Shown here: in pieces, positions 1-6,638 of the stretch
Layout: each line of letters begins with the position of its first letter
How positions within the stretch are numbered: the stretch's first letter is position 1
Assembly: GCA_964428935.1 (NCBI GenBank)
Contig: CAYSAG010000250.1
Coordinates: forward strand, 1-7,694
Reading direction: 5' to 3'
DNA length: 7,694 nucleotides
Origin: JAADHY01 sp964428935
GTDB taxonomy: Bacteria; Planctomycetota; Planctomycetia; Planctomycetales; Planctomycetaceae
Notes under the pieces: model-generated
Told to the model about the DNA's origin: nothing
What the model saw: only the letters and a program-made list of their open reading frames with translations
The model's database searches: none
Program-made: the position numbers and the translations under genes

Positions 1-272
1 AGTCCTTCGACCGTTTGGTACAGAATCCTTGCTCCGCCGAGCACAGCCGCCCACAGGGCCAGGCGAAAACCGAGGAACGTCTGGTACTGCAGCCAAGTCG
101 GGTCGCCAATCAGTCCGAGCACGACGTCGGCCAGCAGGAGCAGGCCGACCAGACCGGTCAGCAGGTAAACGGGCGCCGACTGGTAGTGGAAGCTGCGACG
201 TGGAGCGGGGCCTGCGGAAGCTTCCACGTCGACGGGCAGGAATTCACGCGCCGACTCCGGAACGTAGTGCAT
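1..272 (-). CDS. N-terminal fragment of a membrane protein, probably a heavy-metal P-type ATPase
   Basis: Reading the minus strand from an ATG at 272-270 gives 90 complete codons that run off the left edge. The first ~33 residues are soluble (start MHYVPESAREF). Two clear hydrophobic segments follow, at about residues 35-55 (YLLTGLVGLLLLADVVLGLI) and 66-84, then GGARILYQTVEGL. A helix ending in GGARILY followed by an E-G-L stretch resembles, from memory, the start of planctomycete metal-translocating P1B-type ATPases that lack an N-terminal metal-binding domain. None of the diagnostic P-type motifs (DKTGT, CPx) lie inside the window, so the family call is tentative; another polytopic membrane protein remains possible. 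The ATG has no obvious Shine-Dalgarno sequence, and the frame stays open upstream to a TAG at 572-570, with one in-frame GTG at 500-498. The start is therefore uncertain. The gene lies on the same strand as the peroxiredoxin but behind its terminator, so it probably has its own promoter. Confidence 0.55.
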   Translation of the reverse strand, partial: MHYVPESAREFLPVDVEASAGPAPRRSFHYQSAPVYLLTGLVGLLLLADVVLGLIGDPTWLQYQTFLGFRLALWAAVLGGARILYQTVEG

Positions 273-669
273 GGTGAGCTGCAGGTCGTGTGTGCGGGTG
301 AGCTTCTTGGTTGGCGTCGGTCGGCAGACCGTCGAAAGGGCCGCGCGTGCCGCGGCGCAGACCGCGTCTGCTGTCCGACCGGCCGGAAAAAAACGAGAAC
401 TCTTCGCCGCGAAAACCCGGCCGCTCCCGAAACCAGCGGTCGGTTCGTCCTGGCGGCTCGAAGCAGCGGTGTTTCCTGGCTGGCCGCGCCGACCCGGCAC
501 GCCAGCCGCGCCCGTCCGTGCGCCAGCCCTCCTTCCCGCTCGACAGCCACTCCCTGCCGAGCTTTCATGCTAACCCACCCGGCCCCCTGTTTCTAGAGAC
601 GGCTCGCCCGTTCTTGCCCCGAACGGCTCGACGCTCTCGCGCCCAGAAGAGCTCGACACCCTCACTCGC
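273..669. other. Non-coding stretch between the putative ATPase and the peroxiredoxin terminator
   Basis: About 400 bases without a gene I can support. Reading frames here translate to Arg/Pro/Ala-rich sequence with no recognisable domain. It holds a run of seven A at 387-393 (T on the minus strand), and a perfect 6-bp inverted repeat CCGTTC/GAACGG at 608-626 with a 7-base loop and no T-tract. The octamer ACGGCTCG is present on both sides of that hairpin. The promoter of the left-edge gene should be here, but I see no convincing -35/-10 pair. Confidence 0.5.
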
Positions 670-707
670 AAAAAGAAAAACGCGGCAGCCGTCAAGCCGG
701 CCGCCGC
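670..707 (-). terminator. Rho-independent terminator of the peroxiredoxin gene
   Basis: On the minus strand, GCGGCGGCCG (707-698) and CGGCTGCCGC (691-682) form a 10-bp stem with a single internal G-U wobble around the 6-base loop GCTTGA. After one G, a T-rich tract TTTTTCTTTTT follows (680-670). A GC-rich stem directly followed by a U-tract is the textbook intrinsic terminator. It lies about 105 bases past the peroxiredoxin stop codon on the same strand. It also separates that gene from the putative ATPase gene further on. Confidence 0.8.
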
Positions 708-811
708 AAACGTAAGTCTCTCCACGGACCGAAAGCCGTTGCCGACGGAACCGTCCGCACCCCGCAGCCGGCTCCCCGACCTTCAGCCTTCGACGAGCCA
801 GAAACCCCGGC

Positions 812-1405
812 TCAGTCCTTGTACTGCGACTGGAAGAATTCCTTCGCCTGCTCCGGGTCGGGCTTAATGGTCGGGGCTCCCTCGTGCCAGTTCGCCGGGC
901 ACACTTCCCCGTGCTGCTCGAAGTACTGCAACGCCTTGACCATTCGCAGCGCCTCGTCCACGCTCCGGCCCAGCGGCAGGTCGTTGACCACCTGGTGACG
1001 AACGACGCCTTCCTTGTCAATCAGGAACAGTCCGCGGTAGGCCACGCCCATGGGGGCGAGCACGTCGTAGGCCTGGGAAATTTCCTTCGTCAAGTCGGCG
1101 ATTAACGGGTACTCGACCTTCCCAATTCCGCCTTCCGATCGCGGTGTGTTTCGCCACGCCAAGTGCGTGTACTGGCTGTCAATCGACACGCCCAGAATTT
1201 CCACGTTCAGGTCTTTGAACTCCTGAGCCCGGTCCGAGAAGGCAATGATTTCCGTCGGGCAGACAAACGTGAAGTCCAACGGCCAGAAGAACAGCAGCAC
1301 GTACTTGCCGCGGTAGTCGGAGAGCTTGATTTCCTTGAACGACCCGTCGGGCATGACGGCTGTGGCGGTGAAGTCGGGAGCTTCTTTCCCTACGAGCACA
1401 CTCAT
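812..1405 (-). CDS. Typical 2-Cys peroxiredoxin (AhpC/Prx1 family)
   Basis: The product has 197 residues, the normal length for the family. It should be a cytosolic thiol peroxidase that reduces hydrogen peroxide, organic hydroperoxides and peroxynitrite, with reductant supplied by thioredoxin or AhpF-like partners. The peroxidatic site is DFTFVCPTE, with Cys49 and Thr46; Arg124 in VAYRG fits the conserved active-site arginine. The resolving cysteine is Cys169 in GEVCPANW. The C-terminal part (TIKPD, then KEFF near the end) matches the Prx1-type subgroup better than Escherichia coli AhpC. A GGIG loop (residues 92-95) and a terminal FF (190-191) stand where overoxidation-sensitive enzymes carry GGLG and YF. 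The start is supported by a strong Shine-Dalgarno AGGAGG (1416-1411) five bases before the ATG. No ahpF-like reductase is adjacent. I leave the symbol blank because ahpC, prx and tsa names are used inconsistently for this group. Confidence 0.96.
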   Translation of the reverse strand: MSVLVGKEAPDFTATAVMPDGSFKEIKLSDYRGKYVLLFFWPLDFTFVCPTEIIAFSDRAQEFKDLNVEILGVSIDSQYTHLAWRNTPRSEGGIGKVEYPLIADLTKEISQAYDVLAPMGVAYRGLFLIDKEGVVRHQVVNDLPLGRSVDEALRMVKALQYFEQHGEVCPANWHEGAPTIKPDPEQAKEFFQSQYKD

Positions 1406-1410
1406 GGCTG

Positions 1411-1416
1411 CCTCCT
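1411..1416 (-). promoter_or_regulatory. Strong Shine-Dalgarno sequence of the peroxiredoxin
   Basis: AGGAGG on the minus strand, inside AGAGGAGGCAGCC, ends five bases before the ATG at 1405. It fixes the start codon. It is much stronger than the ribosome binding signals of the other genes in the window, which suggests high expression of this gene. Confidence 0.85.
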
Positions 1417-1719
1417 CTTTCTCTCACTTCTGCTGTTGAAAACCTCGCGGGTTGGAACGGCGAGGAACGGACCACAAGAGCACACGCAGTGCCTTGCAGC
1501 CGAGAGCCCCGAGCGCACGTACGACTCCTCCCAACAAAACGCTCGGAACCGTCACCAACCCTTCCGAAACAAACGGTGACTGAATCGACCGTGAATTCCT
1601 GGCTGAAAATTCGGTCGGACGGACTGACGAAGTGGCGTTCGACGTGCGTACGCCTGACAACCACAGGTCGTTGGGCGACAGGTTAGCGAGCGGCCGGAGC
1701 GTTTTGCAAGCCACAGCGG

Positions 1720-1759
1720 CAAGTTTAAGCAAGGAAAAGACTTAAGTTGTCAAAACTTG
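1720..1759. repeat. Nested inverted repeats in an AT-rich patch, possible operator
   Basis: CAAGTTT (1720-1726) is repeated in inverted form as AAACTTG (1753-1759). Between them lies the perfect 8-base palindrome ACTTAAGT (1740-1747). TTGTC also occurs twice as a direct repeat (1747-1751 and 1757-1761). In such GC-rich surroundings this clustering stands out and overlaps the candidate peroxiredoxin promoter. It does not match the PerR or OxyR sites I know, so no regulator is assigned. Confidence 0.35.
1724..1753 (-). promoter_or_regulatory. Possible sigma-70-like promoter for the peroxiredoxin
   Basis: On the minus strand a perfect -35 hexamer TTGACA (1753-1748) is followed after 18 bases by CTTAAA (1729-1724), a weak -10 match. 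It sits in the most AT-rich patch of the divergent region, within the nested inverted repeats CAAGTTT/AAACTTG and ACTTAAGT. If used, it would give the peroxiredoxin mRNA a leader of roughly 310 bases, which is long. It is supported by hexamer match and composition only. Confidence 0.3.
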
Positions 1760-2036
1760 TCGGGTTTCCTCGGTTCCGCCGGTCGGTGTCCACGCTGGCT
1801 GCGTCGGCCCCCGACGGTCGGTCGGTCCCTTTCGTTGCGGAGCTTGACAGAAGGCGGTAGTTTGGGCGACGAAGCCTTCTCGACCGGCACAGAGAAGGCC
1901 GGCAATGGGAACTGACGCGGGACTGGGCTGGTCGTCGTCGCGCAGAGCGTTGCGTCGAGGGGTGTCCGGCTCGTGGGGGGGCCGGCGGACCGAGCGACGA
2001 ACGGTCGGCGTCTGTCGTGTAGCAGGAGCGAGTGCA

Positions 2037-3730
2037 GTGAAAGCTTTGTCGTTTCGGCTCGTCTTTGTCGTGGCTGCCGCAGCGGCGGCCTTCTGTTCGG
2101 ACGGGAGTTTTTCTGGCGGCACAGCGTCGGCCGCCGAACGACCGAACATTTTAATCATTGTTGCCGACGACATGGGCTTCTCCGACGCCCAGTGCTACGG
2201 GGGCGACGTGTCGACCCCGAACCTGAACCAACTGGCTGCGGAGGGACTTCGCTACACCCAGTTTTACAACACCAGCCGCTGCTGGACGACGCGTGTGTCG
2301 CTGTTGACCGGTCTTTACCACCACTTGGCCGAGTCGATTCACATGGGACGCCGTCACGACCTGGCGACTCGACTGTTGCCCGAGCTGCTTCGGCCTTTGG
2401 GCTACCGCTGCTACCACTCCGGCAAGTGGCACGTGCGCGGAACCAAGCCCACCCGCCGAGGCTTCGACCGCTCGTTCCTCATTGCCGACCACAACCGTTT
2501 CTTCTACCCCAAGCGACTGTTTGAAGACGACCAGCCTTTGCCTCCGGTTCCGCCCGGCAGCGGCTACTACCTGACCACCGACATTGCCGAGCACGCCATT
2601 CGGTACCTTCGCGAGCACGCCGCTCACCACGCCGACCGACCGTTCTTCCTCTACCTGGCCTTCACCAGTCCGCACTTCCCGCTTCAGGCTCCGCAGCAAG
2701 ACATCGACGTCTACCGCAACCGCTACGTGGACGGCTGGGACGTGGTCCGGCAGCGCCGCTACCAGCGGCAAAAGGAAATGGGCCTAGTGAACTGTCCCCT
2801 GTCACCACGCGACCCGAAAACCATTCCGCCGTGGAACTTTCCCGAGGAAGAACTGCAACGGCAAATCGGTCCGGGCGAGGTGGGCTACGCAGTGGCCTGG
2901 GACAGTCTGACCGACGAACAGAAGCGGTTTCAGTCAATCAAAATGGCCATTCACGCGGCCATGATTCACCGAATGGACCGAGAAATTGGTCGAGTCATTC
3001 AGCAAATTCGGTCAATGGGCCAGTGGGACAACACGCTGTGTTTGTTCTTGTCGGACAACGGGGCCAGCGCCGAGCAAATCATTCGCGGCGACGGACACGA
3101 CCCAACCGCCCCGCCCGGCTCCGGCAAGACCTTCCTGTGCCTGGGACCAGGGTGGTCCACGGCCGCCAACACACCGTTTCGTCTTCACAAGTCGTGGGTC
3201 CACGAGGGGGGAATCGCCACGCCGCTCATTGTGCGGTACCCGGCTCGAATTCGCGACCACGGTCGACTGCGTCACGCCGTCGGGCACGTCATTGACATTG
3301 TGCCGACCATTGCCGAACTGACCGGAGCGACGTGGCCGGAGCGGGTCGACGGCAAGCCGGTGGTTCGGCCTCACGGCGTTTCGCTCTTGCGAACGTTCGA
3401 GCGGGACGAGCCGGTGCAGCGGGAGTTCCTGTTTTGGGAACACATTGGCAACCGGGCTCTGCGAGTCGGCAACTGGAAACTGGTCGCGAAGAAGGACGGC
3501 CCGTGGGAACTGTACGACATGAGCCGGGCCGTAGCGAAACACACAACTTGGCCGACCGATTCCCCGAACGGGTGCAGGCCATGGCCGCAAAGTGGGAGCA
3601 GGTCTACAAGCAGCTCGCTCCGCCCCAACACGCCGGCCGAAAGCGAAAGGCGGCCGGCTCGGCCCGACGGGGCACCGAAGCTCGGAAGTCCGCTTCCCGG
3701 GCGAGCGGCCGGCAACCGAGCGGCCGGTGA
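2037..3730 (+). CDS. Secreted type I arylsulfatase with a C-terminal frameshift
   Basis: A formylglycine-dependent sulfatase that hydrolyses sulfate esters, probably on polysaccharides, outside the cytoplasm. The start is GTG 2037, eight bases after AGGAG (2024-2028). It gives a classic signal peptide: MK, a hydrophobic run to about residue 18, and probable cleavage near ASA-A at 30-33. An ATG at 1905 would bury that signal behind 44 residues. Catalytic landmarks are the metal ligands Asp44-Asp45 (VADDMGFSD), Cys82 and Arg86 (CWTTR, then SLLTG), Lys130 and His132 (GKWHV), His213 (SPHFP), Asp340-Asn341 (LSDNGAS) and Lys385 (HKSW). The GDGHDP and PGWSTAANTPF stretches resemble the Pseudomonas AtsA group of arylsulfatases. 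After ELYDMSR (to residue 497) the literal frame turns to nonsense and runs to a stop at 4094. The expected ending (SETHNLADRFPERV, then AAKWEQVYKQL) continues in the -1 frame for 66 codons to TGA 3730. The intended protein is thus about 564 residues, ending in a Lys/Arg-rich tail. The substrate cannot be told. Confidence 0.9.
3525..3530 (+). other. Frameshift position in the sulfatase gene
   Basis: Frame 1 reads ELYDMSR to codon CGG at 3525-3527. From CGT at 3530 the family-typical text RSETHNLADRF continues one frame back. Family members usually read something like MSRDRSE here, so the loss of one base from a GAC codon (GGACCG to GGCCG) would explain the break. No slippery heptamer is present, which argues against programmed frameshifting. 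A real mutation or an assembly error are the main options. Confidence 0.8.
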
Positions 3731-4121
3731 CGGTTGGCCCGGCCGGGCAGCCGCGTCCCGTTCCCAACGAGCTGAGGGCGTCCGGGAATTCATCCGCGTT
3801 TTTCCAGCGAATCGCGGGTTTTGGAGCGACCGGACGCGTCTTTCTGAGCTGGCCTCAAGACACGAACCGTCAGCGGCCACGACGAAGCGTGGCCCTCCCA
3901 TTCCCGGACACCCTCAACGAGCTCGGTCGCCAACCACCGCCCTTTTCCCCAGCGGAGGCTTCCGCCGTTGTTCGGCTTTCGCCAGAATGGTCGCTCTTTC
4001 GCTTGGAGCAGTGGACCGAGCGCCGTTCGGTCGGCTCAACGGCCGCCCGGTGAAGGCCCTCGCTGGGTCCAGGTCCTTCAGGCTCAGTCGCTGACCCATT
4101 AGCTGCAACGTGGACGAAACC
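3731..4121. other. Intergenic region between sulfatase and dapL
   Basis: A 391-base gap once the sulfatase frameshift is accepted. The sulfatase literal frame extends through most of it (to 4094), but its translation is off-frame Arg/Pro/Ser-rich sequence. I see no other gene. It holds a 7-bp perfect hairpin at 3875-3894, a 5-bp hairpin GCGGA/TCCGC at 3952-3965, and an inverted repeat TGGGTC/GACCCA at 4064-4098 just ahead of dapL. No clear promoter is visible. Confidence 0.55.
3875..3894 (+). terminator. Hairpin downstream of the sulfatase, possible terminator
   Basis: GGCCACG (3875-3881) and CGTGGCC (3888-3894) form a perfect 7-bp stem around the 6-base loop ACGAAG, about 145 bases after the sulfatase stop. 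No T-tract follows, so it could equally be a processing or stalling structure, or chance. Confidence 0.3.
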
Positions 4122-5354
4122 ATGGCACTGGTCAACGAGCACTTCTTGAAGCTGAAAGCCGGCTACTTGTTTCCCGAAATTGCTCGGCGGGTCAACGCGT
4201 TCTGTGACGCTCACCCCGACGCCCGGGTCATTCGCTTGGGCATTGGCGACGTGACCGAGCCGCTGCCGCCGGCGGTGGTCGAAGCCATGCACCGAGCGGT
4301 GGACGAAATGGCTCGGCGGGAAACGTTTCGCGGTTACGGACCGGAGCAGGGGTACGAGTGGCTGCGGTCGGCCATTGTCGAGAACGAATTCCGCCCTCGC
4401 GGCGTGGACATTTCGCCCGACGAGGTGTTCGTGTCGGACGGAGCCAAATGCGACACCGGCAACATTTTGGACATTTTCGGCTTGGACAACGTCGTCGCCG
4501 TCATTGACCCGGTCTACCCGGTGTACGTCGACACGAACGTCATGGCTGGTCGGACCGGGCCGGCCGACGAGTCGGGACGTTACGAGGGCTTGGTCTACGT
4601 TCCCATTACGGAAGAGAACGAATTTGTTCCGGCCGTGCCGGACCGTCCCGTCGATTTGATTTACCTGTGCTACCCGAACAACCCGACGGGAACGGTGGCC
4701 ACGCGCGAGACGCTGCAGCGCTGGGTCGACTACGCTCGCTCGCACGACGCCGTCATTCTGTTCGACGCCGCTTACGAGGCGTACATTACCGAGCCGGACA
4801 TTCCGCACTCCATTTACGAAATCGAAGGGGCTCGCGACGTCGCCATTGAGTTTCGCAGTTTCAGCAAGAACGTCGGCTTCACAGGCACTCGGTGCGCCTT
4901 CACGGTCGTGCCGCGCTCGGTGACGGGCCGAACGTCGAGCGGCGAGCGGGTGGAGCTGCACCGATTGTGGAACCGCCGGCAGTCGACCAAGTTCAACGGA
5001 GTGGCGTACATTGTGCAGCGCGGAGCGGAGGCGGCGTACTCGCCCGAGGGGAAGCGGCAGGTCCGGCAACTGGTGGATTTTTACCTCGAAAACGCGCGGC
5101 TGCTCCGTGAGGGGTTGCAGCAAGCCGGCTTTCGAGTCTACGGCGGTGTGAACGCTCCGTACGTCTGGCTGAAGACCCCCAACGGGCTGAGCAGTTGGGA
5201 CTTTTTCGACCTGTTGCTCGAACAGGCCCACTTGGTCGGCACGCCGGGCAGCGGGTTCGGCTCGGCGGGCGAAGGCTACTTCCGGCTGAGCGCGTTCAAC
5301 TCGCGCGAGAACGTCGAGGAGGCGGTCGACCGAATCAAGCGCTTGCAAGTGTAG
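4122..5354 (+). CDS. dapL: LL-diaminopimelate aminotransferase
   Basis: A pyridoxal-phosphate enzyme that converts tetrahydrodipicolinate with glutamate directly to LL-diaminopimelate (EC 2.6.1.83). This bypasses the acyl-intermediate steps of lysine and peptidoglycan precursor synthesis. It acts in the cytosol, normally as a dimer. The 410-residue length fits the family. The start region (FLKLKAGYLFPEIARRV) is typical. Visible landmarks, numbered from the ATG, are LGIGDVTEPLP at 39-49, the cofactor phosphate loop SDGAKCD (105-111), NNPTG with Asn187, FDAAYEAY with Asp215 and Tyr218, the Schiff-base Lys249 in FSKNVGFTGTR with Arg257, the family insertion LWNRRQSTKFNG, and the carboxylate-binding Arg388 in YFRLSAF. 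I chose ATG 4122 over an in-frame GTG at 4110 because homologues begin near this point. No good Shine-Dalgarno sequence precedes either. A transporter gene follows 180 bases downstream. No other lysine-pathway gene is in the window. Confidence 0.97.
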   Translation: MALVNEHFLKLKAGYLFPEIARRVNAFCDAHPDARVIRLGIGDVTEPLPPAVVEAMHRAVDEMARRETFRGYGPEQGYEWLRSAIVENEFRPRGVDISPDEVFVSDGAKCDTGNILDIFGLDNVVAVIDPVYPVYVDTNVMAGRTGPADESGRYEGLVYVPITEENEFVPAVPDRPVDLIYLCYPNNPTGTVATRETLQRWVDYARSHDAVILFDAAYEAYITEPDIPHSIYEIEGARDVAIEFRSFSKNVGFTGTRCAFTVVPRSVTGRTSSGERVELHRLWNRRQSTKFNGVAYIVQRGAEAAYSPEGKRQVRQLVDFYLENARLLREGLQQAGFRVYGGVNAPYVWLKTPNGLSSWDFFDLLLEQAHLVGTPGSGFGSAGEGYFRLSAFNSRENVEEAVDRIKRLQV

Positions 5355-5402
5355 ACGCCGACGAGGGCGAGGGCGGTCGAAAAAAGCCAGGCTTGTCGAC
5401 TC

Positions 5403-5420
5403 CGGCCGTGGAAACGGCTG
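5403..5420 (+). terminator. Small GNRA-capped hairpin after dapL
   Basis: CGGCCGT (5403-5409) pairs with ACGGCTG (5414-5420), with one G-U, around a GGAA tetraloop 48 bases past the dapL stop. There is no T-tract after it. It may be a weak terminator or an RNA-stabilising 3' structure; chance is not excluded in DNA this GC-rich. Confidence 0.25.
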
Positions 5421-5534
5421 CTGGCGAGCAAAGGTGCCAGCGGCCTGTCCAAACGACTCGCTGTCAGTGGTCGGAGCCGCGGCGAGCTCGAGGCGGCTGG
5501 TGTCCTTTGCCACTTGTGTTCGACGAGCGGACGA

Positions 5535-6530
5535 ATGAGTCTGGACACAACGGACAACGCGGCTTGTGCGAAGGCGGCCGACGCGGCGGAACGGTCGAGC
5601 GGCCGGGTGGACGCCAGTGCGCTGGGCACGGTGTGCTGTTTGCTGTCGGCGGTGTGCTACACCGGAGCGAATATTTGCTTGCGGCAACTGGCCGCGTTGG
5701 GCGCCGACGAGCTGTGGGCCATTTGCATGAAAGAGCTGGTGACGGTAGTCACGGTCGGGCCGTGGCTGGTGTGGAGACGGGCGCAGGGGCAACGCTTCGC
5801 CGTACCTCCCGCCACGCTCTGGCTGCTCATTGGCGTGGCTCTGGCGACCGAGCTGATTGGCAATGTGGGCGTGCAGTGGGCCTTCGGCGTGGTCGGCCTT
5901 TCGGTGACCGTTCCGTTGATTTTCGGCGTCATGTTGACGGCCAGCGGGCTGCTGGGGTGGGTGTGGTTGGGCGAGCGGGTTGGCGCGCGGGCAGCGGCCG
6001 CCATTGTGCTCATTACCCTGGCGATTGTGTTTCTGAGCCGCGGAGCCGAGACCGTTTCGCAGTCGGTCACGCACGGGTCGGTCCGTCCGCTGCTGGTCTT
6101 TCTGGGCGTTTTGGCCGCGTGTGTCGGGGGAGTGGTTTACGCCGGTCTGAGCACGACCATCCGCAGCCCCGCGGTGTCGTCGCTGCCGGCGCCGTTGGTC
6201 GTCTTCGTGGTGACGGCCACGGGCGTGGTGAGCTTGGGAAGTTTGAGCGTTTTGCGCCTGGGTCCGAACGCATTACTCCACACACCTCTCGAACAGCTCG
6301 GCTGGATGCTCGCTTCCGGCAGCTTCAACGTGGTCGGGTTTCTGCTCATTACCAAAGGGCTGCAGTTGACGACGGTGGTCCGAGCCAACCTGCTCAACAC
6401 CACGCAGGTCGCTCTGGCGGCCGTTGCGGGAGTCTTGCTGTTCGGCGAGACCGTGTCGACCTGGTTGCTCTTGGGACTGGGCCTGACTCTGGTTGGAATC
6501 GCTCTGATTAGTCAGGCTGGTTCCAACTGA
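5535..6530 (+). CDS. EamA/DMT-family transporter
   Basis: An inner-membrane protein of 331 residues with about ten hydrophobic helices in two homologous halves, the standard layout of the drug/metabolite transporter superfamily. The first half (about residues 30-168) ends in GWVWLGERVG plus a closing helix. The second (about 184-326) carries the equivalent GVLLFGETVS near residue 300 and a last helix LLLGLGLTLVGIALI. The pattern of a G-E motif before the fifth helix of each half is characteristic of EamA domains. A roughly 27-residue hydrophilic N-terminus precedes the first helix. The ATG at 5535 is preferred over an upstream in-frame TTG at 5514; upstream purines (GAGCGGACGA) give only a weak ribosome binding site. 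Members export amino acids, metabolites or drugs, but the substrate cannot be predicted here. It may be co-transcribed with dapL, though the 180-base gap leaves this open. Confidence 0.9.
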   Translation: MSLDTTDNAACAKAADAAERSSGRVDASALGTVCCLLSAVCYTGANICLRQLAALGADELWAICMKELVTVVTVGPWLVWRRAQGQRFAVPPATLWLLIGVALATELIGNVGVQWAFGVVGLSVTVPLIFGVMLTASGLLGWVWLGERVGARAAAAIVLITLAIVFLSRGAETVSQSVTHGSVRPLLVFLGVLAACVGGVVYAGLSTTIRSPAVSSLPAPLVVFVVTATGVVSLGSLSVLRLGPNALLHTPLEQLGWMLASGSFNVVGFLLITKGLQLTTVVRANLLNTTQVALAAVAGVLLFGETVSTWLLLGLGLTLVGIALISQAGSN

Positions 6531-6638
6531 ACGGCTGAGTTCGACGGCCGTGTTCTCGCGCGGGCGGCGACCGTTCCAGAAGCGAGCTTTCGGGGGACGC
6601 GTTTCGAGACTCGAGCCGCAGTCCGCCGCGTGCGAGTT

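Larger units (their letters stand above)
1406..2036. other. Divergent intergenic region between peroxiredoxin and sulfatase
   Basis: A 631-base region between two divergently transcribed genes. I recognise no protein domain in it. A minus-strand frame from a TTG at 1732 to a TGA at 1424 (102 codons) ends only 18 bases before the peroxiredoxin ATG, but it lacks a ribosome binding site and looks random. The notable content is an AT-rich patch at about 1720-1760, described separately. A perfect TTGACA on the plus strand at 1844-1849 has no acceptable -10 partner at normal spacing. The sulfatase ribosome binding site AGGAG lies at 2024-2028. Confidence 0.6.

Noticed and set aside
381..393. CCGGCCGG next to a run of seven A (381-393) as a terminator
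   Set aside because: On the plus strand the tract is A, not T. On the minus strand the T-run comes before the GC-rich part, so the order is wrong for termination in either direction.
795..813. Hairpin GAGCC/GGCTC overlapping the peroxiredoxin stop codon as a terminator
   Set aside because: It is only a 5-bp stem with no T-tract. The structure at 670-707 is far better.
1844..1872. Perfect TTGACA on the plus strand as a sulfatase promoter
   Set aside because: At 16-18 base spacing the -10 position reads CGACGA or similar. The nearest TATAAT-like hexamer (TAGTTT, 1858-1863) is only 8 bases away.
1905..2036. Upstream ATG at 1905 as the sulfatase start
   Set aside because: It would add 44 Arg/Gly-rich residues before a clear signal peptide. 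The GTG at 2037 has a Shine-Dalgarno sequence at good spacing and places the signal at the N-terminus.
3528..4094. Literal 189-residue C-terminal extension of the sulfatase as a novel domain
   Set aside because: The text is low-complexity Arg/Pro/Ser-rich, while the adjacent -1 frame gives the expected sulfatase ending. The extension is best explained by the frameshift.
3870..6074. A 734-codon open frame on the minus strand, antisense to dapL and part of the transporter gene
   Set aside because: Its translation is Arg/His/Pro/Gln-rich with no domain, and it lies exactly opposite two genes with clear family matches. In GC-rich DNA with these codon preferences long antisense frames are expected.
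5195..6511. A 438-codon plus-strand frame overlapping the end of dapL and most of the transporter gene
   Set aside because: It is an alternate-frame reading of DNA whose other frames encode recognisable proteins. The product is Gly/Arg-rich with no domain.
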